From contig NC_092631.1 in NCBI RefSeq assembly GCF_039555335.1, positions 4,741,501 to 4,805,500 on the forward strand: a DNA stretch of 64,000 bases, given 5' to 3'. The notes under the pieces are model-generated. The model made no database searches. It was not told where the DNA came from and saw only the letters and a list, made by a program, of their open reading frames with translations. The translations under genes were made by a program, and so were the position numbers. Of the stretch, positions 12,979 to 25,300 are shown one piece after another (position 1 is the stretch's first letter; each line of letters begins with the position of its first letter). This DNA comes from Amphiura filiformis (taxonomy: Eukaryota; Echinodermata; Ophiuroidea; Amphilepidida; Amphiuridae).

Positions 12979-15300
12979 TTAGTATATATACTATTAGTAT
13001 TTAACATATCTTGTAGCAAGCGGCCAGCATTTTGTCATGTTTCGCCCCCCTAAAATCGTGATAGAAGAAAAAATGCAATAATTGCCCGTGCATCTTTCTT
13101 TTTAGCCACAAAAAAACACCATGTTTTGGGGCCCAAATGGGCTTAAATCGAACAATCTCGCGATTCCCGCGGAATAGTCCATCAAAGAGCAATATTCACC
13201 TTCTTTTGAAGCTACAACAGTCTGTAATTTAAAATATTTTGCTCGCAAAGTCTCAAAAAAAAACCAAAAAAAAAAACCGAACAAAATATTCTTCTACTGC
13301 CACTGAATATAATTATATTGCTTTTTAAATATCGGTATTTTTTCGCACTAGGCCTCTGCTGCATTGTAATATTTCTGTGTATAATAGTAATACAATAGGA
13401 AACCTTGCCACGGGATTCCTGAAATAGGGTTGGTCCGTCGGATTGTTGTGTATTATTTGATCTTAGAAGAGTGGTTGAGAGTTGTCAATAAAATCATAGC
13501 ATTTTCGTCAATTAACAGCCTGCTTCGACTATATTTATAAATACGCACATGACCACCTCCGCGCTGCCATAACAACATGTAGACAGTAAGTCTCGAAGTC
13601 ACCTTCTTCATGGCGGGTTTTCTTTCAACGCGAGACTGCAGCAAAATTGTCTATTTTGTTCAACTTTTTGATTATATTGTAAACGTTTCGATAAATATTT
13701 TTTCCGTCTGCAGATACTTACTAATTCATAATGTTGTTTTTGATAACATATTACAAATTTGGAATCCCTATGTGTCATAATTTTGCTATTCAATTTTAAT
13801 TAACATACTTAAATGTGATGATATTTATCTAAATTTAATGGCATGAGGATTTTTGCGCTTGCTGGTCTTGGTAAATTGGTATACCGTGCCCATGTGTCAC
13901 GTGCGTATTTATAAATTCGTATAGTCGAAGGTAGCTGCTTAAAAATAAAATAAAAAGATATTTGAAAGTTTTCAGAACTTAAGGTCGGTACAGAAGAATG
14001 TTTTTGCCAATTTTAAAAACTTCAGGTGGTTCGGGCCCGCAGGACAAGGTTTCTAGCTTAATTTTATTGATGCATAATTAATATAAAATGCAACAGACGT
14101 CCCTCTTATTAACTTTGTTGCGTTCCCTGCAAAGGAGAAAGAAAAAGAAATTAAAAACAATTATAGAAGGGAAAACATTCAAAACAAATCCCAAAACAGA
14201 TTTTCCTTTTTTTCCGACTCTGAACATTCAATCTGTTCGTGGACCATTTAGTTTCAGAAATTTTGTCCCTTTCAGCCTTCATCTTCTTTGTTGGGAAGAA
14301 CACAATGTAAAACTCTCAATACGTGTTATGCCCGTCCCTTTTATCGATCATATCTTGGTGCAAACTCGTTTTGCAATGGATGTAGAATATTCGATGCAAC
14401 ATGTTTGCGTTATTTGTCCTATTCCCATTCTATTTCCAATATTTAACTTCTAACGAATTTTTGATGACGTAAAATCAGTAATATATTTCCACCCGACATT
14501 CGATATAACATAATCAATTTTCCGTCAACACACATTCATTAGAAGATAAAATTATAAAATTAAATGTTGGTATTTATACAGCGCCTTTCACATGTACACA
14601 TGTACCAAAGCTGTCGTTAGAATATGTCAGCTGCCATACAATACTCAAGGCATGCTCACTCCTTTGGGTGGTGCTCAATATTCACAACAGCTCCCCATTT
14701 CACCCCTGGGTGTTTTGTGCTGCTCATGATACAGGAAAGGTTGTGTCTTTTTGTGCTCCCAGAAAAATTCATTATTTCTTATGCATCATACTTATTTTCA
14801 ACTCAAAAATTGGATCCTGGTGTGGATTAATATCATCTGAAACCCGGGGAGCTGCTTTTTGGACATTGTATTGGATTCTGGTTGGAGAAATTTCAGTGCC
14901 ATTTTATCCACCATATTTGGCACTTATAGTCTTCCAAATTCAGCAGACTTGCTAAGTGTTGTACTATGTTAAGCTTACATCATCATATGGACATTAACAG
15001 GTCGGTGATTCCTTTTACTTGTCTCTTAAATAAAGACACCGGAAGAGTGTACCAGTACCATTTTGATTATCTGAAGAGGATTGGAGTCTGACTCTACACC
15101 AAATTGCAGCCTGGACTTCTAAAAATTTTCCCGCCAAATATTAACAATAGGCGGCCATATTGAATTTTTGTGGAACTGGGTGTAATTTTACGTAGCCTTC
15201 ATCACTTCATACCTGTACTGGCATGCAGTGCATTGTCAATGTTTGGAACTGATTACAAACCATCATAATTATGGATATTCTTTTCCGATTTGCCTTGAGT
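12979..15300. other. Gene-poor stretch upstream of the LINE
   Basis: Contains a repeat at about 13120-13250 also present near 29990-30100. An inverted pair about 40 bp long at 13515-13552 and 13897-13937 (gcgtatttataaat) looks like a foldback. A decayed relative of the 47177-47353 palindrome lies at about 14405-14545. Frames such as 14088-14453 have no domain and biased composition. The start of the LINE 5' leader may lie anywhere from about 15000 to 15300. Confidence 0.3.
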
Positions 15301-18300
15301 GTCTCCTCACTCTACTACGTGTAGGTCATATGTGTATCCCCTACATGCTCTACCAATCTACCATTTGAGACCTTTGAGAACAATGCTTCTTTCAATAATG
15401 AGCCACAGTTTGACAAAGCCCAAGATAGCTTTAACCACCAGTTATCACTGGCTCATTATACTAGATCCAAAGAGCATAACTATCAGGCCAGGGGCTTGAT
15501 GAAGTCCAACTTAAATGGTTTACGCACACATCAAACAATCATATTAATTCTTATCCTAAGTGGTGTTGAGCCCAACCCAGGCCCAGAGTATCTGTGTGGA
15601 ATTTGTGATCACGAAGTTGAAGATGGGCATGTAGCCATACAATGTGACACCTGTGATGTTTGGTATCATAAAGACTGTGCCATTATCTCAGGCCAAATTT
15701 ACCAGCTGTATGTGTGTCATCTAAATTTGTCTTGGCTCTGCAACAAATGTGGAATGCCCAACATTGGTTCTGCATTCTTCAACAGTGATCAGTTTTCTAG
15801 TCATAATTCCTTTGAAGCATTAACTGACGAATCTGAACTTAATATAAGTAGCAATTTTGTTCCTCAAGACACTTCTACTCCAACAAAATCTAATGATCGT
15901 AGATCCAAACCGTCACCGAAAACAAAGAAACGTAGCTTGCCAAAGCTGAAAACAATGGTGATCAATTGCGATGGATTGAAAGGTGAAAAGGGAAGACTGT
16001 CTTTTCAAGCAGTTGTGAAAGAACATAATCCGGATGTCATCATAGGTTGCGAGTCTAAATTAGGCTCAACAATTCCAACATACTCAATTTTCCCAGAAGG
16101 GTATAATGTCACCCGTAAAGATAGGAATGAAGCAGGCGGAGGGGTCTTTCTTGCTGTGAAAGATTGTTTTGTCTCGGTGGATATGCCCGAGTTAGATACC
16201 CCTTGTGAAATATTGTGGTCATCTATGGAATTTGTCAATGCCGGGAAGATCTACATTGGTAGTTTTTACCATCCACCTAAAAGTGGATCTGAACCTTTCG
16301 ACCATTTATTTGACAGCTTAGCCAAGATTATGAACAAGAACAATGGAAGTCACACAAATATCTTATTATGTGGTGACTTTAACCTTCCTGATATAAATTG
16401 GGATCTTGGTGTGACCAAAGTTGGAAGCCCACGCAAAAAGCTGCATGATGGGTTCCTCGACTTCCTCACCGAAACAGGGTTGACCCAGCTGAACAGACTG
16501 ATTACAAGACCCCGTTCTCAAAATGTTTTAGACTTGGTGTGTACAACAAACCCAAATATCGTGAACAATATTAGAGTTGCTTCCGGCATCAGTGATCACG
16601 ATATACTAATCTTTGAAATCAATCTGGCACCTAAACGGCAAAACAAATGACCACATAAGGTATTCAACTTTAAGAAAGCAGACACAGAAAATCTAAAGAA
16701 CATACTTGAACAGAATTCTACTGAGTTTTTCCAGAGTAAGCCAGACACAAGAACAGTCAATGAAAACTGGAATATGTTTAAAACCTTTTTGTTGGAAGCT
16801 ATGGAAAAGTCTGTCCCCCATCATATGTCCAAGGGGAAACCATCCCACCCCTGGATAAACCATCATATAATCAAGCATATGAGGAAACGGGACAAATTAT
16901 ACAGTGCTGCAAGAAAATCCAAATCTGAGAGACTCTGGAGCTCTTACAAGAAACAGCGTAATCATGTAACCAAATTACTCCGTGAATCGTACCATCACTA
17001 CATGGAAGAAATCTTAGGGCCTAGTCTTGATACCAGCCCGAAAACATTTTGGTCATTTATAAGATCACTGAGGCGGGAAGCTGTTGGCATACCTACCTTG
17101 GTAGTTGATGGAGAGTCTTTTACATCTGACAAATCAAAAGCGGAGGCGCTAAATAGACAGTTTTCATCGGTTTTTACGCATGAAGACCTGACATCCGTAC
17201 CTGACAAGGGCCCTCACCATTCTCCAGCATAGATGACTTAGACATCGAACTGGCTGGAGTGATTAAACAACTGGCGCAGTTAAACACATCTAAAGCTGGG
17301 GGACCTGATAGCATTCCTGCCAGACTTCTTCATGACTATGCCACTGAGATAGGTCCAATGTTGCATTATATCTTTCGGCAATCGTATGCGACTGGCCAGC
17401 TTCCAGATGACTGGAGGAAAGCTCATGTGAGTGGGATATACAAAAAGGGTACCAAATCCAATCCAGCAAATTACAGGCCAATCAGTTTGACCTGTATCTC
17501 ATGCAAGATAATGGAGCATATTGTTCTATCACACATGTCCAAACATCTCTCTGCAAATGACATCATAGTAGACAACCAGCATGGCTTCCGGGGAAAAAAA
17601 GATCCTGCGAGACGCAACTTATCGAGGCAGTTCATGACTGGGCAGAATGCTTGAATAGAAGTGGGCAAATGGATGTTCTGTTGCTGGACTTTAGTAAGGC
17701 CTTTGATAAGGTCCCTCATCATAGATTGGCCACAAAGTTAGACCATTATGGCATCAGGGGAAGAACACTCAAATGGATACAAGGCTTCTTGTCAGATCGC
17801 AAACAGTCTGTTAACATCAATGGTCAGTGCTCAGCTTGGGCCCCAGTACAATCAGGGGTCCCACAAGGATCTGTCCTTGGTCCTACACTCTTCTTGATTT
17901 ATATTAATGATATTGCAAGTGGGATAAAGTCCAACATCAGATTATTCGCCGATGATAGCATCCTATACCGAGAAATCCTGGGACCTGAAGATCATCAGAT
18001 ATTACAGCAAGATCTGCAAGCTGCTTCTTTGCATGGGCTGACAGTTGGCAAATGGCCTTCAATGCATCAAAATGTCAACATCTCACCATCACCCGTAAAA
18101 GCAGCAGTCTGTCTTCAATCACTCTGTAGCTGAACAAGTCATCCAAAAGTTGCTAGTCACAAATATCTCAGAGTCACCATTTCCAGTGATTTGACTTTCA
18201 AAGAGCACATTGCTAACATTCGATCTAAGGCAGTGAGTACCCTTGGCATCATCCGAAGAAATCTTGGACCATGCTCACAGAAGGTGAAACTAAAGGCTTA

Positions 18301-18928
18301 CCAAAGTTTAGTAACACCTCAGCTTGAATATGCTGCATCAGCATGGAGCCCATATACATCTAGGGACATCAAGTCATTGGAAACAGTCCAGCGCCAAGCA
18401 GCCCGATTTATGTGTGGAAACTTTGATAGGCGGGCTAGCGTCACACCACTACTTCACCAGTTAGATCTGGACCTTCTTAAAACAAGGAGACTGTTCATTC
18501 AGTGTTCAATGTTCCACAAAATACATCATGGACTCATAAATGTCAACTTTCCACCCATCATCAAACTGCATCCAACCGTTGGGAGATTAACCCACCATCT
18601 CCGGTATCAGCCCATCCGAGCATCTCAGGACACTTACAAGTATTCTTTCTTCATTCGCACGATACCAATTTGGAACTGCCTGCCTGTGGAAGCTGTAACA
18701 TCAACATCAGTCCAAGCCTTCCAGTCAGCAGCACTCGCTGCAGTTAGAGCTTTACAGCCTTCTGCAGTCCACCAGGTTCTCTAAGCATCTAGAGTTCATT
18801 TTTACTCGCACATCTTGTACATATCCTGCACTATTGGCACATCTGCACCTGTGTTTTGAGCAGCACATTTCTCCTTGGACAAGCTATCTGCTTTATTTAG
18901 GAGCATAAAGACTGAAGACTGAAGACTG
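15300..18928 (+). mobile_element. Near full-length decayed LINE, CR1/L2-like, ending in a (GACTGAA)n tail
   Basis: One polyprotein-like coding region runs 15499-18784 with 2A-like, PHD, AP-type endonuclease, reverse transcriptase and C-terminal parts in order. The 3' end carries 2.7 copies of GACTGAA (18910-18928), the short-tandem tail usual in CR1/L2 elements. The left boundary is not resolved and no target duplication could be fixed. It lies head-on to the main gene, ending about 275 bp beyond that gene's stop. Confidence 0.75.
15499..18784 (+). pseudogene. LINE ORF: 2A-like peptide, PHD finger, endonuclease, reverse transcriptase (broken)
   Basis: The ATG at 15499 overlaps an upstream stop as TGATG. 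Residues 22-29 read GVEPNPGP (to 15585), a 2A-like ribosome-skipping motif with G in place of the usual D. Residues ~33-80 form a C4HC3 PHD finger (CGIC, CDTCDVWYHKDC, CNKC). The endonuclease/phosphatase domain follows (INCDG, GDFNLP, SDHDI near 16590). The reverse transcriptase covers ~17230-18100 with NYRPISL and FADD (17945-17956). The C-terminal region ends at 18784. Breaks: an in-frame TGA at 16648-16650 (one base from CGA) and frameshifts near 17210, 17605 and 18040. The element is therefore dead as an intact ORF, although every domain is still readable. The assignment to a 2A-bearing non-LTR retrotransposon is confident; the exact clade is not. Confidence 0.85.
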
Positions 18929-18929
18929 G

Positions 18930-19046
18930 GTGGAGAGAGGCAAGTAAGGTAAAACGCCTTGCCTAAGAGCACAACACAATGGCACCACCGCAGCTCGAAC
19001 TCGCAATCCACCGATTACAAGGCAGAGCCCGTACCGCTGCACCAAC
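18930..19046 (-). repeat. tRNA-derived SINE fragment abutting the LINE tail
   Basis: On the - strand the head has A-box-like TGGTGCAGCGG and B-box-like AGTTCGAGCTG. It continues into gccattgtgttgtgctc and ggcaagg, a body shared with the SINEs at 24282 and 45223. It sits between the LINE 3' tail and the main gene's stop, within what should be that gene's 3' untranslated region. Confidence 0.6.
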
Positions 19047-19202
19047 GATACTTGTTGAACGAATATTCGATGTCGAAATTATATGTGCAAAGTTGATTTT
19101 ACAATAGACGCTATTTGTGCTGCACTCGCTCTAGAAATATTTTATGATGTGTAACCGGTACGCGTATCGATTGTAGTTTATAGTTATACCTACCATTGAA
19201 GC

Positions 19203-19312
19203 CTATTTTTCTGGCCCTATGCAGGATGTCTGCCCCTCCTGTGGTTGGTACTGATTGGCAGGACATGGGTGACATTCGCCATTACTTTCAAAGGTATTCA
19301 CATCACAAGCAA
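19203..19312 (-). CDS. Exon 22: truncated GCC2_GCC3 repeat and stop
   Basis: Acceptor TTTGTTTTGCAG. Encodes ACDVNTFESNGECHPCPANQ, YQPQEGQTSCIGPEK and stop TAG (19205-19203). It matches exon 14 up to the fourth cysteine and then ends about 20 residues early. Domain D is again followed by a GCC repeat, as after exon 13, which supports the join. No clear AATAAA follows before the SINE at 19046; CATAAAATA near 19140 is the only candidate. Confidence 0.7.
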
Positions 19313-22300
19313 CTGCAAAACAAAGCATTTATTTGTATAATTAAAGTTTTTCACCAGCAGAAGCCTACACAGAAATTTTACATTTTGTGATCCTTAGGAC
19401 CAGACGAATAATTTGATATGTTTTTGAGTGAATCTGATCCTACAGGAATAACTGTAGGTTCTTTTTAAGGCTGATGGAGCTCAAATACAGTTTGGCAGAC
19501 GATATATTCGTATTCAGCATGCCCGAATTAACAAAAGTAAGTTGGTTAGCAGCTTAAATAAGCATTTATTCCAGTCTATTTTCTATATAAATACAGCCAA
19601 AAATGAGACTTACTACATGTCAACGTAGACGCAGCTTTTGAATACCCTCCAGGACACGTCTGTACTATCTCGCTGCTCTCTAATGGGCTGCCATTCACAG
19701 GTATGGACGCGATGGACATGCCTCCGACGTAGGCATTGAAGGTGCCATCTTGTATTTCCCTGGATATCTTCTGTGTTATATAGGATATTGCTTCCACGTC
19801 GTCGGCGATATCGTCGTTGGTAGCTGTTTCGTTGATATCTACTTTCACAGTAAAACAAACCCTCATGTTGAACTCATGTGTTGCTTCCTGGCGCTTGCGA
19901 CGACGACGACGGCGGCGACGGTCAGATTCCATATTTTCTTGGCAGGAAATGTCGACGTCCTGAACGACGCATTTGTCTTGACATGTTTCGCCGAAAAATG
20001 TTGAAGTCAAATACGTATCAACTCCGGCTCGAATACGTTGTATGAGCTCCACGTCAGTGCAGTTATCAGCACTGTCAAATTGAGCATCATTGGTCTGCTG
20101 GATGTCCTTTCCTGGTGTGGTTACTAATAGCAGAGAAAAAATATTTGTTTTATAAATAACATAATTATCTTTAACATTTTTAGGCCAAACCTAATCAATC
20201 CGCTCGTATGCTACCATTTCGAAGTCAAAAAAAATGTCTACTTCTAAAATATTTGAGACCCGCTCTAATCAATCTACCCTTTATACATGTAATTATATTG
20301 AACAATTCTTATTTCGCAAATTAGCTCATTTTAATTCACCTGTATGTGGGTGCTTTCTGTCAGTCCCAATGAGAATATTCCTTTTTACTTCCTTTGGCCA
20401 TATCAAAGTGTGTGTTTCTTATGACTACTTGTGCACAAATTGTGCAACTTTACAGTTTTTGCCAAAAAAGACCGGCACTAGTTTACATTTTAAGAGCGTG
20501 CACAGCGTAAACACGGAAGTGGGGTTCTGATTGGCTGATTCAATCGTCTGACAATCATAGCAACAGACTTATAATCTGATTGGCCGATTGTGCGTTAAAT
20601 CGTTGGTTGGCGCAGATCGGCGCCCTTGAAGTGAACACAAAGCTCCACGTATGTCGCTCATTAACAGGGCGCTCGCGTTAATCTGAGCAAGGGCCTGCCG
20701 TTCTTCTCTGAAACCCAGTGTAATTTACCCTTCCTTACCTTTGCATGCGATTGTTGGTGGCATTGGAGGCACCCATACTTCATTGGTACAGACGTATTGA
20801 GAACCCTCAATCTTTCTGACGTCTTTTCCTCCATTACATCGTACATTGCAAATAGATCCGCGTAGATTACAAGACCAAAAACCATTTTGGGGTATTGGTC
20901 GCGATGGGCAGGTTTGATCTTGAACAAAGAAGACATTGAAAATGGTCTAAGATTAAAGCTTTTCAACAACAACAATATGGTATAATATTTTGATTGTTTT
21001 CACATTTCTTCAACTATACTAGAGACATGGCTAATTACAGGGCAATTGTAATTCAGTTATTTAAATTATGTTAACCCAACCCACCTTTTGGACTAAAAAT
21101 AGTGCAAGTAATGGCAATAGAGAAGGGAATTAACTGTTTTACTCATGAGGCTGTTACTTAGCTATGAGCGTAGGGAATAAAAGCAGCTAATTTTAGAGAC
21201 ATCATCCGTAGACCTACTTATTAAAACTTGTCTTCATACTCTTATCACAGCATTTCCAGTGTTAAGTTGTAAATGTAAGGGAATTTCATGCGATTTATGA
21301 TTCAATGGTCCAGGCTTAATGACAGCTTTGACATTGACTGCGTAAGGCTGCGATCACATAGAAGTATATTGTATACGGTATTCGCTAAACGCATACCGTT
21401 TTAAGATGCAGTTCTTTCAGTCCTTTGAAGTAAGGAAATGTCCTTCCCTGTTGGGAAAACCTTTAACCCGCCGTGTCCCAGCTGGTTACATATTACTTGA
21501 AAGCAAGCTGAAACCCATTCCTATTGGGTCTTATATCGAGAATAAGAGGATTATGGCAGGCCAAGGGGTCCAAAAGCGTGGAACTGCTACGCGTAGCTTC
21601 TTTCTCGTTACGAGCAGCTGTTTGACCAATCAAAATAGTCAAATTTAATCACGTGGTTGGGTCGTTAGCTGCGCGTAGTATAGTGCTAGGTATCCTCTTT
21701 CACAATTATTATCTTAATTTACGGAATTAGCATAGATAACGAGCGGGTAAGGAGGCCAAATCACAGCACGTGTCAAGAGAACATGTTGCTAATATGCCTG
21801 GCTAAAATGACACAAAGCATATTTATTTAGTGTTTCCAAGTTTACACCGTGTTTAACAGCAAGTAACTTTATACTCGGGCTGTATTAGCGGTGCAGGGGA
21901 TATGAAGGTCAAACAACAACTACTACTGATGTAAAGCGCTGTGTAAAGATATTGCAGGGAAAGCGATATCACATGCCACTGCGTAAATATGGAGAGAGTA
22001 AAATGGGTCATCATTTTTTTCGGAAGGGGGTTCCTAAATTTACAAAAGTCGGCGTCAATAAAATTGCGGCAATCACTATTTCGGCATCAAAATGTTATGA
22101 CCCCGACTCCCACCACCGATACACCTTACCCCCTAGACAGGCTAAAATTGTATTGAAATCAGTCTTTTTGAATACAATAAACACATTATCTGTAGTCATC
22201 TTGTGACTCCCTACATTTTGTCATTATCAATTTATGACCCCTCCCCCTTATTTTTTTCTTTCCAAAAATGTATGACCCCCTATATTTGGGATCCCCTTCC

Positions 22301-25300
22301 GAAGAAAATGATAGCCCCCTAAATATAGAACAATCATCAATCTGTTCAGATATTTCTTTAAGGGGGTACTACACCCCTGGCCAATTTTGTGCCTATTTTT
22401 GCATTTTTCTCAAAAATGATAGCGCATTGGTGACAAGTAAGATATGTATATAATAGGGGCAAGGACTACGACTACTGCACTGAAAATTCAGCAACTCAAG
22501 GCAAGTAGTTATTGATTTATTGTTCAAATATTGGTTTTCCCTCATTTTGGACTGTAACTCCACAACTGTTGTCTGTGCTGAAATAAAATTTCCAGTGCAG
22601 TAGTTGTAGTCCTTGCCCCTATAATATACATATCTTACTTGTCACTAATGCGCTATAATTTTTGAGAAAAATGCAAAAATAGGCACAAAATTGGGAAGGG
22701 GTGTAGTACCCCCTTAATAGCACCTATACCATTTTTTGCTGATATACTACAGATATTTTCATTTACAAAAATTAACAAAGTAATATTTGTGAGAGAGGAT
22801 GTTTACATCAGCTCCACGTGTTTAAAACCGCGAATCTGATTGGTTAATAAGCTGCACGTAACGAGAAAGAAGCTACGCGTAGCAGTTCCACGCTTTTGGA
22901 CCCCTTGGCTTGCCATAGAGGATCATTATATAAAGCTTACCCTTTCCTAGACAGTAAGGTTCTTGGTCCCATGACCAATATGTGTGCTCTATCACAGAGT
23001 CATAATCACATGTGGCTTGACTACTTCCTCGTAGCACTGTCCTGTCTTCGCATACTATCTTACAGCTACTCCCATACTGGTTAGAACACGGGTATCTTGT
23101 ATCTACTCGTGCATGAGCTGGTAATGGTGGAACGACTGGCTCACAAGTTTTGACTTTAAATGAAAATAAGAATGTGACCGTTTGTTATATATGACGATTG
23201 CCTTTTTGGCATGAAACTCAGAGTCCTATTCTCGAAGGTCTGTTCTATCTAAAATATGTCATATGTGTTTACAAACTACTAAATGATCAAACTGTATACT
23301 ATTTTGATGCACACTAGTACTGCAGCTAAAAATGGCAAACCTCAAAAACCGCACCTCTAAAACTGATTACTCAATATTTAAAAAATTGTGATGTCACATC
23401 ACAATTTTTGCATGTGCTTTTGAGATTTGCTCACGCCCTTTCCTGGTTTTTGTTTGTCTTTTGTTTGTTAATAAGCAACAATCAAGTGCATGGAACAATT
23501 GATGATAATATAGGCAAACATCAGTAGCGATGGCGGCAGCATGAGGGGTGCAAATCTGAAAATTTGCCGAAAAGCTGGCATTTTTGTCAAAAATAATGGG
23601 ATTTTTGGTTATTTTTTGTTCTGACCGGGGAAGCTACGGGTGTGTGCGTGTTTGTTTGTTTAATTGTTTGTTTGTTTTAAATGTTATTCACGTAGAAACT
23701 CAACAACGACCCATGATAATCGGAGAGGGTTACAGCTCGCACTACCCCTATTCCCACTCTACGCCAAGCTGGCACAAGGCCAATTTCTACAAACTTTTAC
23801 GTCTTTCAGGAAATTCCTATTCGTTTAAAGACATGCGTCTTGACAATCCTTTCTGGATGGTACAATATTTGCTCTAGCCTTTTGGGAAACGAGAATTTTT
23901 GATGTCTACCATGAGAATTATGCTCAATTAGTAACGGCACTTATAATCTCTTTGAAATGTAAGGTATAATTGTTCTCAATTAGTGACATCATAGTGTTTT
24001 ATGTTAATTTTGTCTTCCATGGGTGTCCATTCTTTCACGAGAATGTGATCTAATAAATAACTCTCAATTAGTATATTACTATGATATGAAAAAATATCTT
24101 CCTTTTCCTTGTTGTTGGTTTAGATCACCCCTGCTGATGAAATGGTTCTACCCCAAATTTCGTACAAGCATCACACACCGTGATTTCATTGAGACAGTAT
24201 ATCACACTGGACAGATGGATTTATGTGGTTTATAGTGGAAGCCATGTTAGGTGCACAAATTGGCACCATTAGACTTTGTGGGAGCACGTGTGGCCGAGTG
24301 GATAAGGCGCCCGACTCATAATCCATAGGTTGCGCGTTCGAGCCCCGCTCGTGCCAACGTGTTGTGCCCTTGGGCAAGGCACTTTATCCTCATTGCCTAC
24401 TGGGGGATGGGTTGGGTTGGATTGGATGTTTGTATAGTTGTTTGTTTCAATGTTTGCAATATTGGCGCTGATTAAGCTGCTGCCTGCAAATTGCATTGTG
24501 TCTGTTTAGGTGTGTTTAATGTTCAATTCTAGCAATTTGACCTGCGGGTCACCATTAGAGTTTGAAATAAAACCTTCCTTTTTTTTTTTTTAAGAGGGGG
24601 ATTAGTAAGTTGGGGTCGGGCAATTTTTTATTCTTTCTCCGCCAAAATGCGGCAAGATGCAATTATACACTGTTAGGTGTTGGTGGGGAAAGTGTATAAG
24701 TGGGGAAGTTTTTTTTTTCAAAACTTCCTAACCCCACCCTTGAAGTTTAATGATGCGTCCCTAATACCGTAAAAAAGATATTGGACAATGATCCTCCTTA
24801 ATTAAATTTACCTTGACATACTGGTGCAAGGGATGTAAAATCAGTTACGTTCCACGTTCCGTCCTCGAGACACAAGATTGTTACACTGATACTGGTCATT
24901 TCATAGCCTTCTTGGCATTGAAGTGTACAACTACTCCCAAAACTATTTGAATCGGTGCACTGTAAAAACACACCTGGCAGACTGTTGAATGTTTCTGTAA
25001 AACTGCACTGGGTAACTGAATTAAACGAAGGAGAATCATACATTGATATGATGTCAATGGGTAGCTGAATCAAACAACAATAGGGAGTCATTGATTTTGA
25101 TATTATTAAGAATATACTATTCGTTACAAAAACAGGCATGACAATTGCTGGGGCTTGAGCTTGATATTATTTTGTTTCTTTGTTTGCTCTTGTTGTTATT
25201 TTGACAGCAACTTGCCGTTTTTAATAGGCATGTTTTACAGATAATATTCCATTCAAAATAATATAAATCGCGAGTACTATATGTGACACGATCTGGTCCA

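Noticed and set aside
14088-14453. 121-codon + strand ORF as a gene
   Set aside because: No recognisable motif, low-complexity start, and it overlaps a decayed foldback element.
24290-24356. tRNA-Met gene
   Set aside because: The head continues into a SINE body and oligo-T tail and the cloverleaf is imperfect; the same body recurs at 18930 and 45223.
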